Positions 9,113 to 18,026 of a stretch of 64,000 nt of DNA are shown one piece after another. The translations under genes and the position numbers were made by a program. This DNA is from Paenibacillus odorifer. Lineage in GTDB: Bacteria > Bacillota > Bacilli > Paenibacillales > Paenibacillaceae. How positions within the stretch are numbered: position 1 is the stretch's first letter; each line of letters starts with the position of its first letter. The stretch lies in the NCBI RefSeq assembly GCF_000758725.1, contig NZ_CP009428.1, positions 6,748,474 through 6,812,473 of the forward strand, written 5' to 3'. Under the pieces are notes generated by a model. The model ran no database searches. It was not told the origin of the DNA and was given only the letters and a program-made list of their open reading frames with translations.

Positions 9113-9951
9113 TTAAATCACATGCTTATAAAATTTGATCCGAAACTCTGTACCAGTCCCGCTGTCGCTCGTTACATCAATCACGCCGTTCTGGCTTGCA
9201 ATGATGCTGTGAGCCATCGCAAGCCCTATACCGATGCTTCCTTCATTAGCATTCTTCCCTTTATAAAAACGTTTGAATATATAAGGCAAATCCTCTTTCG
9301 GAATGCCCTCTCCGTTGTCAGCAATAACGATTTCCGTAAATAGCACGTTGTCGGAAAATGTGATGGTAATCGCACCGCCCTCAGGTGTATGCTCCACTCC
9401 ATTCTTCAAAATATTGATAACCGCTTCAGCAGTCCAATGGAAATCGCCGTCAAAAGAGACGTTGTCATCCCCTGTGATGGAAACGGTCTGTCCCTTAATA
9501 TCCATCGGAATCATAACCGGATCCAGTGCATTTTGGATTAGGGTTTTCATGTGTATTCGATCTTTTTTGAACGGGATAGTTCCCGCATCCATTTTCGCTA
9601 GCTTTAATAAAGATGAAACAAGCCAATCGATCCGTTCAAGTTGAATGCGAATATGATGGGTGAACTTCGTTCTTTTGAGTGGAGGCAGATCAGGGGCGCT
9701 TAACAGATCTGCCATGACTGTCATAGAGGTGATCGGTGTTTTGAGTTGATGTGAAATATCGGAGATGGCATCGGTCAGTTGAAGCTTATCCTGCTGCAAT
9801 AGAGAACGATGCTCGGAGAGCATGCGTGTCACCTTGTAAATATCATTCTTTAAGATGCTAAGCTCACCTTCTTGATTATCGCGAGGGTCAAGGGAGGCCT
9901 GGCCGCTGCTAATCTCCCGTAAATAGATGGACAGCTTCTCTAGCTCGTAAT
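9113..9951 (-). pseudogene. Sensor histidine kinase remnant, N-terminal sensor deleted
   Basis: Only the cytoplasmic core of a histidine kinase remains. From a GTG at 9832 the frame gives 239 residues with an H-box (AISDISHQLKTPITS, His near 28), an N-box (NILKNGVEHT), and G-boxes (IADNGEGIPKEDLPYIFKRF, GSIGIGLAMA). Kinase-like sequence continues in frame upstream to about 9951 (YYELEKLSIYLREI), then stops abruptly in response-regulator sequence. The transmembrane sensor and HAMP regions are absent. A truncated cytoplasmic kinase could still be made from the GTG, but no functional partner remains next to it. It is closest to kinases that control BceAB/MacB-type exporters. Confidence 0.75.
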
Positions 9952-10095
9952 AGTGAACTGATCGATGTCTTCGGCGAGCACCTTTCGGGCTGAAGCGGCA
10001 TTATGGCAGAGAACAGTCCAATAAACCTCTTGCTGCAGCGAATATTCCAGTCCCGACGCGATCGTCTTATCATCTTCAACTAATAATATTTTCAT
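9940..10095 (-). pseudogene. Response regulator remnant, truncated after about 45 residues
   Basis: An ATG at 10095 begins a typical OmpR-type receiver domain (MKILLVEDDKTIASGLEYSL) with its acidic pair DD, but the frame ends at a TAG at 9940 after 51 codons. The true phosphorylation aspartate, the rest of the receiver and the DNA-binding domain are missing. The frame runs directly into sensor kinase sequence in another frame near 9950, so one internal deletion removed about three quarters of the regulator plus the N-terminal part of the kinase. Confidence 0.8.
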
Positions 10096-10145
10096 CTGAA
10101 GTTCATCCTTATGATTGATTTTAGAACATTTAATGAATTCAACGA

Positions 10146-12389
10146 CTACACAATCTCTTTATTAAAATGTCCTCTTGTGTCTGTTTCCTGATTAAAGACA
10201 GCATTATTCATAGAGCCATTTAATTTGCCTGACGCCATATGAATGACTTTCACAACCTGCTCTTTTGATTCAACTGTGAAGTTTAATCTGAGCGCCTCAA
10301 TTCCTTGGATATCTTGTAGCTCATCTAAAAGATTAAGCGTCTTCCCGTTAAGGAGAGTCGTTGTACAATCATCATGGGAAATGATAGGGAACGTTCCGTG
10401 CTCATCTTTTAACTCATAGCTCTTCGTTTTGCAAATTCTGCATTGATTCATTTTTTTCATCGGACAATATTTCGTAAACATCAAAGGAGCCCTGCCATAT
10501 ACAATCATTTCCAGTGAAGGATAGCCGTCATTTTCTTTAACATAGGCATTCATTAAATCTTCAATTTGGCCCTTATTCAATTCATAAGATAAAGTGACTC
10601 GCTTTGCACCTAATTTATATAATTCATAGCAACTAGTGGCATTAATAACATTTAGAGAATAGTCCGTAACAAACGGGTTTGTTTCTCTATAGTGATTAAT
10701 CCCCCCATATCCTCCAATTAGTAGCTGTCCTTCTTGTTCCTTATAATCATTCTGATTTCTTCTAACCACATTTTCGTAATAGATTTCCTTAATTCCACAG
10801 CTCACGCAAGCATCGTACTGTTCCTTAGTCGTTACAGAGGCCGTAAGGTATGGTTTTCCAGGGGCAAAGCTTATTTTTTCTTTTGCTTCCAAAGCCTTGG
10901 TTCTTTTCTGCTGGCTGTTAAGCTTTAAGTCATACAAGCCCAGTACAATATCTCTTCTTGCTGCATTTAACAGTTTAGCTGGAATAAATGCATTGCATTC
11001 CTCATACTCGACATGATTAAGTTCGAATATCGTATCATTTAATCTTGAGAATTGCTTGATTACCTGGTCTTTTGTTGTTGGATTATTAATGGCTTCGCCC
11101 AGTATTTCCTCGCTTTCATAGGAATAATTAAAGCCTAAGCCTTCCGCATCTATGAAAAGCTTTGAATCTGGACATGCATATACTCTAATATCGAGGTCAA
11201 ACCGCTTAAATTCTTTTTCCAGTGATGCTTCTAATTCTTTGTTATAGAAATAATCCTTCGTTTTATATACTAAATCTCCCTTAGACATCTTTTCTTTGAT
11301 TTTGATATAGCAGACATCCTCTGCTTTGTTGATTAATTCGCCATCTTTATCGTACAGTTTGGCAACCGTTAAATTAACATCTTCATTGTTGTGACTGATT
11401 CGAATGGTATCGTTCTGATTTAAAGGACGTGTAAGTGTTATTTCATACATGTCTTTAACAATCCCGCTGATTGTTCCAATTTCATAACCAAAGTTATTAG
11501 GTTTTAAGATGTTTGTAATATTTCTCCTGTCTTCGTGAAACAAATACCCTTTAGTAAATGTTCTATTGAATGTTTTTTTCAGATTTTCTTTGTCTTCTTC
11601 GGTTATTTTATGATCTAAGGCCTTGCGGTATTTGGATACAACATTAGCAACATACGTAGGCGCCTTCATTCGGCCTTCTATTTTTAAAGAATCGATTTCT
11701 TTTAAATCATGGATATAATCGATGGTGTTTAAGTCCTTAGTAGATAGAATATAGCTTTTCCCTAAAGATGTATCTGTTGTCTTATCGATTAGTTCATACT
11801 CCTTACGGCATGAACCCACACATCTTCCGCGATTTGCGCATCGATTGCCGAGCAATCCTGACATTAGACAATTTCCCGAATAAGATACACATAAAGCACC
11901 GTGAACGAAAATTTCTAAAGGGATTTCAGCTATTCTTTTAATCTCTTTTACTTTTTCAATCTTGACCTCACGGGACAGAACAACTCTTTTAGCACCAAGT
12001 TCTTTAAATAATAAAGTTCCATCTAGATCGTCTATTCCCATTTGAGTTGAACAATGTGCTTCCATATCAACAAAGTTTTTAACGATATAATCAAAAGCAA
12101 TCAGGTCCTGGACGATAATGCCATCAACACCGATTTCATTTAATTCCTGTATCTGCACTTTCATCTCTTCAACTTCGTTTTCGAAAACGATGGTATTCAT
12201 GGCAACATAGATTTTAACGTTCCTCAGGTGCGCATACGTAACAGCCTCTTTTAACGTTTCTAAATCAAAATTAGACGAATATGCACGTGCACCAAATTTT
12301 TGCATTCCTAAGTATATTGCATCACAACCATTAGATATTGCAGCTTTTAAAGCTTCCATATTTCCTGCTGGAGCTAATAATTCAGACAT
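10146..12389 (-). CDS. U32 family peptidase-like protein (RlhA/TrhP-type RNA hydroxylation family)
   Basis: This 747-residue protein starts with the U32 signature (SELLAPAGNMEALKAAISNG) on a TIM-barrel-like domain and contains the Cys cluster that binds a 4Fe-4S centre in this family (CVSYSGNCLMSG, then NRCANRGRCVGSCR, residues about 168-195). A second domain of the longer U32 type follows, and the C-terminal 200 residues repeat a U32-like barrel with CPMKKMNQCRIC. U32 proteins were annotated as collagenases, but E. coli RlhA and TrhP hydroxylate 23S rRNA or tRNA uridine/cytidine; that is the likelier role. GGAGG precedes the ATG. The gene is notably AT-rich with many AAA/GAA/TTA codons compared with the surrounding genes, suggesting transfer from a low-GC Firmicute. 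Confidence 0.85.
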   Translation of the reverse strand: MSELLAPAGNMEALKAAISNGCDAIYLGMQKFGARAYSSNFDLETLKEAVTYAHLRNVKIYVAMNTIVFENEVEEMKVQIQELNEIGVDGIIVQDLIAFDYIVKNFVDMEAHCSTQMGIDDLDGTLLFKELGAKRVVLSREVKIEKVKEIKRIAEIPLEIFVHGALCVSYSGNCLMSGLLGNRCANRGRCVGSCRKEYELIDKTTDTSLGKSYILSTKDLNTIDYIHDLKEIDSLKIEGRMKAPTYVANVVSKYRKALDHKITEEDKENLKKTFNRTFTKGYLFHEDRRNITNILKPNNFGYEIGTISGIVKDMYEITLTRPLNQNDTIRISHNNEDVNLTVAKLYDKDGELINKAEDVCYIKIKEKMSKGDLVYKTKDYFYNKELEASLEKEFKRFDLDIRVYACPDSKLFIDAEGLGFNYSYESEEILGEAINNPTTKDQVIKQFSRLNDTIFELNHVEYEECNAFIPAKLLNAARRDIVLGLYDLKLNSQQKRTKALEAKEKISFAPGKPYLTASVTTKEQYDACVSCGIKEIYYENVVRRNQNDYKEQEGQLLIGGYGGINHYRETNPFVTDYSLNVINATSCYELYKLGAKRVTLSYELNKGQIEDLMNAYVKENDGYPSLEMIVYGRAPLMFTKYCPMKKMNQCRICKTKSYELKDEHGTFPIISHDDCTTTLLNGKTLNLLDELQDIQGIEALRLNFTVESKEQVVKVIHMASGKLNGSMNNAVFNQETDTRGHFNKEIV

Positions 12390-12526
12390 TTTTTCCTCCT
12401 ATGACCCATAAATTGTACGCTAGTTAAAGCGACATTTCTTTATTAAAGATATTTTTTGTTACGCCTCAAACTTCAGACTATTTCCATTAATCATAAAATA
12501 AGAAATATACTTAAGCTGCAGCAAAA

Positions 12527-12549
12527 CGCACAAGTCAATGGCTTGTGCG
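12527..12549. terminator. Short perfect hairpin, possible bidirectional terminator
   Basis: CGCACAAG and its complement form an 8-base stem with a 7-base loop. Four Ts follow on each strand (TTTTGC on minus, CTTGTTTT on plus). It lies about 40 bases past the small minus-strand frame ending at 12589. Confidence 0.4.
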
Positions 12550-12588
12550 CTTGTTTTAAATGACCTCATTTGCTCTAAGGGACGTATC

Positions 12589-12696
12589 TCATAATAATTC
12601 TTTAAGTACATTTTTTGCCACGCGTATCTTCTCATCATTAGCGTCACGAAGCATACCTACAATATCCTGAATATCGCTCTCAGCTGAGGTAACCAT
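12589..12696 (-). CDS. Very small frame or gene fragment, about 35 residues
   Basis: An ATG at 12696, preceded by AGGAG ten bases upstream, opens a 35-codon frame with strongly helical, charged composition (ESDIQDIVGMLRDANDEKIR, then VAKNVLKELL). The same frame remains open for about 24 more codons upstream without a good start (…LPSYLDPMRSAEF), so this may be the C-terminal stub of a decayed gene rather than an intact small protein. A hairpin follows at 12527-12549. No family is recognised; helical antitoxin-like tails look similar. Confidence 0.35.
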   Translation of the reverse strand: MVTSAESDIQDIVGMLRDANDEKIRVAKNVLKELL

Positions 12697-12699
12697 AAA

Positions 12700-13135
12700 C
12701 TCTGCACTCCTCATGGGGTCTAGATATGACGGTAATATACCGAACGATATGGAAGAACTAATTCTTCATCCATCTGTATTTGCAGTTTTCCCCAACGATA
12801 ACGTTAATTATTGGTAGCGCTTATATACAAAATGTCTTCCTAAATTCGGATATTAGCTTGCAAATCATCCTTGTATAGAGAATTATTTGGCTCCTGAAGC
12901 CAAAACTGAGCAGGAATTATGGGTGCCTATCATTGCCAAGTAGCTAACATTTTATTTTACATAAGTATGAGCGAGCATCTGGCGCATTGATTAGCAGCCT
13001 TAAAAGAGCCTCCACTAAAATCGAAGTGGAGGCTCTTTTTACATTTTTGTTATTTCAATTGTATTGGCTTTAACCGTTATGCTGTGCAGTTCAAGTCATT
13101 TAAACTAATATTGAGTTCTGTTCTCCGCTTTACCA
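12700..13135. other. Gene-free interval, probably decayed sequence
   Basis: About 430 bases between the small fragment and rlmH hold no convincing gene. Short open stretches lack ribosome binding sites. The only clear element is the terminator hairpin at 13003-13038. Confidence 0.5.
13003..13038. terminator. Bidirectional intrinsic terminator downstream of rlmH
   Basis: A perfect 14-base stem (AAAGAGCCTCCACT at 13003-13016 with its complement at 13025-13038). T tracts follow on both strands, five on plus and four on minus, so it can end rlmH transcription and anything arriving from the left. Confidence 0.8.
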
Positions 13136-13615
13136 CTATTTGTGATACGGTTCACCGCGATTGATCTTCACCGCGCGATACAGCTGCTCCACCAGCACCA
13201 GGCGCATGAGCTGATGAGGCAGCGTCATGCGCCCGAAGCTCATGCGTTGCTGCGCGCGGCGCATGACCTCGTCGGAGAGCCCGTGGCTCCCTCCGATGAC
13301 GAACACGACATGGCTCGTCCCGTAGGTGCCGAGCCGGTCAATTTCTGCGGCAAGCTCTTCCGAGCTCCACAGCTTGCCGTCGATCGCGAGCGCAATGACA
13401 TGCGCCTCGCTCTTAATCTGCGCGAGGATGCGTTCGCCCTCGCGTCCCTTTACCTGCACAACCTCTGCTTCGCTTAGAGAATCGGGTGCTTTTTCATCTG
13501 CCACCTCAATGACCTGAAACTTCAGGTATGGTGTCAGCCGTTTTGCATACTCCGCGATGCCATCGATCAAGTACTTTTCCTTCAATTTTCCTACGCCAAT
13601 AATTTGAATAAGCAT
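13136..13615 (-). CDS. rlmH: 23S rRNA (pseudouridine1915-N3)-methyltransferase RlmH
   Basis: The 159-residue product has the standard length and motifs of RlmH, a small SPOUT (trefoil-knot) methyltransferase that methylates pseudouridine 1915 in helix 69 of 23S rRNA on assembled 70S ribosomes. Visible are the SAM-binding knot VVFVIGGSHGLS (residues 99-110), MSFGRMTLPHQLMRLVLVEQ and the C-terminal RGEPYHK. GGAGG five bases before the ATG fixes the start. In Bacilli this gene follows htrA; here they are about 10 kb apart. Its sequence is more GC-rich than its neighbours. Confidence 0.96.
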   Translation of the reverse strand: MLIQIIGVGKLKEKYLIDGIAEYAKRLTPYLKFQVIEVADEKAPDSLSEAEVVQVKGREGERILAQIKSEAHVIALAIDGKLWSSEELAAEIDRLGTYGTSHVVFVIGGSHGLSDEVMRRAQQRMSFGRMTLPHQLMRLVLVEQLYRAVKINRGEPYHK

Positions 13616-13654
13616 AAGTGCCTCCTGTCATAATCCTCTATAGAAATAGCAAAA

Positions 13655-13673
13655 GGACGCGCACTGGGCGTCC
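13655..13673 (-). terminator. Intrinsic terminator between arsR-type gene and rlmH
   Basis: GGACGC pairs with GCGTCC on the minus strand, followed by TTTTGC. It lies about 200 bases past the ArsR-family stop codon. Confidence 0.55.
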
Positions 13674-13872
13674 CTTGTAGTTTTAGTAAGTACCTTCTGT
13701 TCTATCACATATTTGGTGGAAAAGAAACGACAATTAAAACGGCCTACTCTTGCGCAGTCCCTAAATGTCCTATTTTTCATGCAATCTATGGATCTCCTGA
13801 TCCCACGTATTCCTAGATTGCCTGAATCTAGAATTTCATGTATTCCTCGTCCTCAGCAGGTTCAATCCATCC

Positions 13873-14223
13873 CTACTTACTTTCTTCCTGCTCCTCCATC
13901 ACTAAATCCGGTTTCCCCCCAGCTTCATAAGCGCTCAATATAGAGTCCAGCAAGCCTGGGAAACGTGCATTAAGATCCTCAGTCCGCAGGGACAACATGC
14001 GCTGTGTTCCTTGAACTCGTGTAAAAACAACTCCTGACTCGCGCAAAGTACGGGCATGGTGAGACATAGTGGATTTTGCGATCGGGACGTTGAAGCCGTT
14101 GCAAGCCTGTTCTCCATTTAAGTGAATATCCGATACGATATGTAAGCGAATCGGATCGCTGAGTGCATACAATACGGAGGCAAGCTGAATGTCCTTGCGG
14201 TCCGGATGAAATAGTATTTTCAC
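13873..14223 (-). CDS. ArsR-family winged-helix transcriptional repressor
   Basis: The 116-residue protein is an ArsR/SmtB-type winged helix: residues 12-95 contain LYALSDPIRLHIVSDI, a turn, and the recognition region AKSTMSHHARTLRESGVV. No CxC metal-binding motif is present in the recognition helix, so it probably senses something other than arsenic or cadmium. It is divergent from the MFS transporter gene and probably represses both promoters through the inverted repeat at 14312-14337. Confidence 0.88.
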   Translation of the reverse strand: MKILFHPDRKDIQLASVLYALSDPIRLHIVSDIHLNGEQACNGFNVPIAKSTMSHHARTLRESGVVFTRVQGTQRMLSLRTEDLNARFPGLLDSILSAYEAGGKPDLVMEEQEESK

Positions 14224-14311
14224 GGATGATTATCCCCTTTTGTCGTACGATGAATGCGAAAAAAATATTGGTGTTCCTAATTGCATTTTATATCAACGCA
14301 TGCTATATTTC

Positions 14312-14337
14312 AATTGTTCGTAAGTAATCGAACTATT
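14312..14337. promoter_or_regulatory. Inverted-repeat operator between ArsR-type and MFS genes
   Basis: AATTGTTCG and CGAACTATT form 9-base arms (one mismatch) separated by 8 bases, centred in the 142-base divergent promoter region. The arrangement fits an ArsR-family dimer site. The binding is inferred from position and symmetry. Confidence 0.55.
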
Positions 14338-14365
14338 AAACAATAATAAAAGGAGTGCTTCGCAC

Positions 14366-15778
14366 ATGACTTCTGTAAATAACCTCTCCGCGAATGCGGA
14401 TCATGAAGCCTCCGTTCCGGAAGCGCCTCTTCCACGAGAAGGCCTGCTGACCCTGCTGTTCAGTGTCGCTGTGGTTCTCGTCATCATGAATACGGCTATG
14501 TTCAATCTGGCGCTGCCTGATGTGACCGAAGCCTTCGGGATTACGGCTGCGTCCGCTTCTTGGATTGTCACCGGGTATTCCATTATGTTCTCGATTGCCT
14601 CAATCACGTACAGCCGGCTTTCTGATTTTCTGCCGATTCGCCGTCTGTTGGTTATAGGCTTGTTGACGCTGGGCCTCGCGGCTGTTGCCGGCTTTTTCAG
14701 CACTAACTTTATCTTCCTGCTTATCGTACGCATTCTCCAGGCCTCAGGCGCGGGCGCAGTAATGTCCTTGTCGCTTGTCCTGTTTACCCGCTATATCCCG
14801 CAAGCCCGCCGCGGCAAAGCAATGGCGACAATTATGTCAGCCGTCTCGCTGGGTCTAGGGCTTGGGCCGGTCGCGGGCGGAGCCATCGTCGAATATCTCG
14901 GCTGGATTTGGCTATTCTCTGTAACGGCAGCTATTCTGCTTCTAGTGCCGCTGTTCCTTATCCTGCTGCCCAAAGAAGTACCCACCCGTGGCTCCTTTGA
15001 TGTGCTTGGCGGGCTGTTCTTGGGCGTCGGCACGACCGGGCTGCTGCTGTTCCTGACCAGCGGGTTGTGGATTGCCTTGATCGCCGGAATTGTCGCCATT
15101 GCTTTATTTGTTGGCCGTATCCGCAGCACACCTGATCCATTCGTGATGCCGGAGCTTTTCCGTAACCGCTCATATCTCGTGTTGGCTCTGATCGGAGTTG
15201 CCTCCTACCTATGCAGCTTTGCCACGTTATTCCTGCTGCCGCAGATTCTGACTCACCGTTTCGGCTTCAGCGCAAGCCATGCCGGGCTTGTGATCTTTCC
15301 GGGTTCGCTGCTCGCCATCTTTGTCTCCCGCTCCGTCGGGCGAATCATTGACCGTTATGGCAATGCGGGGATTTTGCGTTTTGCACCATTGCTCGTATTG
15401 ACCGCTACCATCCTATTCGCTTTCTTTGCTGGGCGGTCATGGATTGCCGTCATGTTCATCTATATGATTATGAGTCTGGCCTTCACGACACTGTCCAGTA
15501 GTGTATCCAATGAAATTTCTCGGATTCTGCCTTCTTCACAAATTGGCTCCGGGATGGGCCTGTTCCAGCTGCTGCAATTCTTCAGCGGCGCCTTCAGCGT
15601 GGCTATGGCCGCAAGCGCACTAGAATGGCAGCGCGGACTGCCGCTTTCTGCAGCCTACTCCAATATCTACTGGGGACTCTCTATTGCAGCATTGATCGCC
15701 ATCATCTCAGCTATTCTCTACCGCCGAGGCAACCGAAGTAGCTCGCTGACCGACATAGTAGATGCAGCAGATGCATAA
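14366..15778 (+). CDS. MFS drug efflux transporter
   Basis: This 470-residue integral membrane protein has the major facilitator plan with roughly 14 hydrophobic segments. Segments start near residue 27 (LLTLLFSVAVVLVIMNTAMF). A motif A-like loop SRLSDFLPIRRLLVIG lies near residue 85 and a motif C-like stretch GLGLGPVAGGAIVEYLGW lies near 165-182, both typical of drug:H+ antiporters. AAGGAG precedes the ATG. It is divergent from an ArsR-type repressor, the usual arrangement for substrate-inducible efflux; the substrate cannot be told. Confidence 0.88.
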   Translation: MTSVNNLSANADHEASVPEAPLPREGLLTLLFSVAVVLVIMNTAMFNLALPDVTEAFGITAASASWIVTGYSIMFSIASITYSRLSDFLPIRRLLVIGLLTLGLAAVAGFFSTNFIFLLIVRILQASGAGAVMSLSLVLFTRYIPQARRGKAMATIMSAVSLGLGLGPVAGGAIVEYLGWIWLFSVTAAILLLVPLFLILLPKEVPTRGSFDVLGGLFLGVGTTGLLLFLTSGLWIALIAGIVAIALFVGRIRSTPDPFVMPELFRNRSYLVLALIGVASYLCSFATLFLLPQILTHRFGFSASHAGLVIFPGSLLAIFVSRSVGRIIDRYGNAGILRFAPLLVLTATILFAFFAGRSWIAVMFIYMIMSLAFTTLSSSVSNEISRILPSSQIGSGMGLFQLLQFFSGAFSVAMAASALEWQRGLPLSAAYSNIYWGLSIAALIAIISAILYRRGNRSSSLTDIVDAADA

Positions 15779-15817
15779 GACCTAATCGGCTAACACATAT
15801 ATTATTTCATGCAAAAA

Positions 15818-15854
15818 AACACCCTGCGGCCCATTTCCGGGACTGCAAGGTGTT
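15818..15854. terminator. Bidirectional intrinsic terminator between MFS gene and CxxH/CxxC gene
   Basis: AACACCCTGC and GCAAGGTGTT form a 10-base stem with one mismatch. Ts follow on plus, and seven Ts follow on minus, so both converging genes end here. Confidence 0.8.
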
Positions 15855-15876
15855 TTTAATAAATTTTAACAGTCCT

Positions 15877-16044
15877 TTAGACCACTAAATATTCCGCATT
15901 CTTCTCACATTCCGCACATTTGGCCGGCGGGTCCCAGTCCGAGAACTCGGTCTCCTTCAAGTCCACAATATCAGGTGCATCCTCATACTCGTCCACAAAT
16001 TTGTCGATGGCTAACTCTACATGTTCTTTACATACTACATACAT
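15877..16044 (-). CDS. CxxH/CxxC small zinc-ribbon-like protein (BA_5709/YyzF type)
   Basis: This 55-residue gene is easily missed. The start CKEH (CxxH, residues 5-8) and the end CAEC (CxxC, residues 43-46) flank an acidic middle with WDPP, matching the CxxH/CxxC family named for B. anthracis BA_5709. The four ligands probably bind a metal; the role is unknown. An in-frame stop sits immediately upstream of the ATG and GGGA lies about 12 bases upstream, so the start is firm. In Bacillus the gene lies between htrA and rlmH, which is also its relative place here despite later insertions on both sides. Confidence 0.85.
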   Translation of the reverse strand: MYVVCKEHVELAIDKFVDEYEDAPDIVDLKETEFSDWDPPAKCAECEKNAEYLVV

Positions 16045-16187
16045 TCAACCAAGCATCCCTTTCTGTGCCGCTGCGGCCTATACTCCTTCTATTGTTCTAC
16101 CATACTTCCCACGAAAATGGAACTCCTATCTATCCATTCCAGCAATCTGTTCATCCATTGTCTATATTCTTGCCCTACCGAAAAAAA

Positions 16188-16222
16188 AGATTCCTCTCAC
16201 CCCAAACGGGCAAAAGGAATCT
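16188..16222 (-). terminator. Intrinsic terminator of the cydABCD operon
   Basis: AGATTCCT and AGGAATCT form an 8-base stem, and eight Ts follow on the minus strand. It lies about 50 bases past the cydC stop codon. Confidence 0.75.
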
Positions 16223-16274
16223 CTTCACTAATATCTCTCTAATTTCTATAAATGTTATCTACAAACTCTCCATC

Positions 16275-18026
16275 TTACACTAGAAACTCCACTGGACGAT
16301 CCAGCTCATACAATCTGCGGTAACGTGGTTCTTTTTCCATCAGCTCCGCATGGGTTCCACGCATTTCTACCGAGCCATTTTCCATAAAAATCACTTCATC
16401 CATCTGCTCCGCACCAACCAAATGATGCGTTACCCAGATCAGAGATTTACCGTCCATAGCTTCAAACATCGTCTGCAAAAGATTACGTTCCGTGCTTGGG
16501 TCCAGCCCTACGGTCGGTTCGTCAAGAATGACGACAGGTGTATTTTGCAGCAAAATACGCGCTAACGCTATCCGCTGACGCTCTCCACCGGAGAAACGTT
16601 GCCCCGCTTCACGGACAAAGGTATTGTATCCCTCTGGTAACGAGGAGATCAGCGTATCCATTTTGGCTAATGCGCCAGCTTCTTTAATCGCTTGTTCGGA
16701 AGCCTTCGGATCACCCATGCGAATATTGTTCGCTACCGTAGTATCAAATAAGTGTGGGCTTTGATTTAGCACCGCAATAATAGAAGGAATATTATCGCCA
16801 TAGGCAGCCGCCGCGATTCCATTAATCATAGCCGAACCTGCAGAAGGTTGGATAACCCCTTGAATAGCCTTTAACAACGTCGATTTCCCTGCCCCACTAC
16901 GGCCGATGATGGCAATTTTTTTGCCTTGTGGGATGTCGAGGCTGAGATCACGAACCGACCAGTTATCCTCTGATCCATAGCGGTAACCCACATTTTCGAG
17001 CTGGATATGAGCACTTTTTATGGCCTGAGGTAGAACATCGACTACAGATGCCTGTTCGGAAACTATATTCTGCTCTTCTCCAACCACTCCAGACAACCGC
17101 TCCAGCGAGTTACGGTACTGCGGGATTTTCTCCACAGCTTCGGATACTGGCAAAAAAGCATCTGCCACAGGAAAAACAACCAATACAAACGCCGCAATCA
17201 ACGTACCTGCAATAGCACCATCCGCATACTCCCCGGCGGCCCAATATAACATTGAAAGCACGCCAACTCCAACAACTGCTTGCCCGATGAACGCACGTAG
17301 ACGCGCCCAGCTGCGCAGCGCTGCATCCGTTTTGGCTACTTTTTTCTCATCTGCTTCATAGGTCTCCACGAACTGGCTTTGCCGTCCACTAATGACCCAA
17401 TCGCCCATACCGAGAACGGCGTCAGTCAGCTTTTGATAGAGGCGATTACGCTCTACCTTCACTTCACGTTGACGTTTCTGGGTGAACAACAAAGAGATAA
17501 GCGGCAATACCACGACCAACACCAAAATATACAAAGCCATTAATAACGCAAAACCGATATCAAAGGTGCCCAACGCAATCACTGCAACCCCGTATATCAA
17601 TAAAGCAATAACACTTGGAAATACAGTTCTCAGATATACATTTTGCAAATATTCGATGTCATCAGCTAACATCCCGAGAATATCCCCAGTACGGAAACGC
17701 GAAGACAGGAACAAGGCCTGTGGCTCCAAAATATTGTACAGGCGCACACGCATTTTAGAAAGAATCCGTAAAATGGTGTCATGCCCAATCAGCCGTTCCA
17801 CGTAGTGAATGACTGCTCGGCTTGTTCCGAACGTACGTACACCAACAATCGGCACGTAGATCATCAGGATATTTTCGACCGGTGTAGACGCTTTTGAGAT
17901 CAGAAATCCTGAAGTATACATCAATGAAGAGGCTGTAAAAATCGTCAACGCCCCAAGCACAATAATTAGTACAAACCGCCAAAAATACGACGATACATAG
18001 GGAGCAAACCATCCTTCACGTTTCAA
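16275..18026 (-). CDS. cydC: Thiol reductant ABC exporter subunit CydC
   Basis: This 583-residue half-transporter carries six membrane segments in its first 310 residues and a C-terminal ATPase with Walker A GRSGAGKST (near 366), signature FSGGERQR and Walker B VVILDEP. It resembles CydC (YVSSYFWRF…LMYTSGFLISKAS). CydDC exports cysteine and glutathione and is needed to assemble haem-containing cytochrome bd. It overlaps cydD by four bases and is the last gene of the operon. Confidence 0.92.
   Translation of the reverse strand: MKREGWFAPYVSSYFWRFVLIIVLGALTIFTASSLMYTSGFLISKASTPVENILMIYVPIVGVRTFGTSRAVIHYVERLIGHDTILRILSKMRVRLYNILEPQALFLSSRFRTGDILGMLADDIEYLQNVYLRTVFPSVIALLIYGVAVIALGTFDIGFALLMALYILVLVVVLPLISLLFTQKRQREVKVERNRLYQKLTDAVLGMGDWVISGRQSQFVETYEADEKKVAKTDAALRSWARLRAFIGQAVVGVGVLSMLYWAAGEYADGAIAGTLIAAFVLVVFPVADAFLPVSEAVEKIPQYRNSLERLSGVVGEEQNIVSEQASVVDVLPQAIKSAHIQLENVGYRYGSEDNWSVRDLSLDIPQGKKIAIIGRSGAGKSTLLKAIQGVIQPSAGSAMINGIAAAAYGDNIPSIIAVLNQSPHLFDTTVANNIRMGDPKASEQAIKEAGALAKMDTLISSLPEGYNTFVREAGQRFSGGERQRIALARILLQNTPVVILDEPTVGLDPSTERNLLQTMFEAMDGKSLIWVTHHLVGAEQMDEVIFMENGSVEMRGTHAELMEKEPRYRRLYELDRPVEFLV

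Noticed and set aside
12459..12647. 62-codon minus-strand frame
   Set aside because: No ribosome binding site, and it overlaps the better-supported small frame at 12589-12696 in a different phase.
12713..12817. 34-codon plus-strand frame opposite the small fragment
   Set aside because: No Shine-Dalgarno and no recognisable composition; probably random in decayed sequence.
15920..16283. Overlapping plus-strand frames opposite the CxxH/CxxC gene
   Set aside because: They are antisense to a real small gene and a terminator, with compositions rich in Ser/Thr/Pro/Ile typical of shadows.
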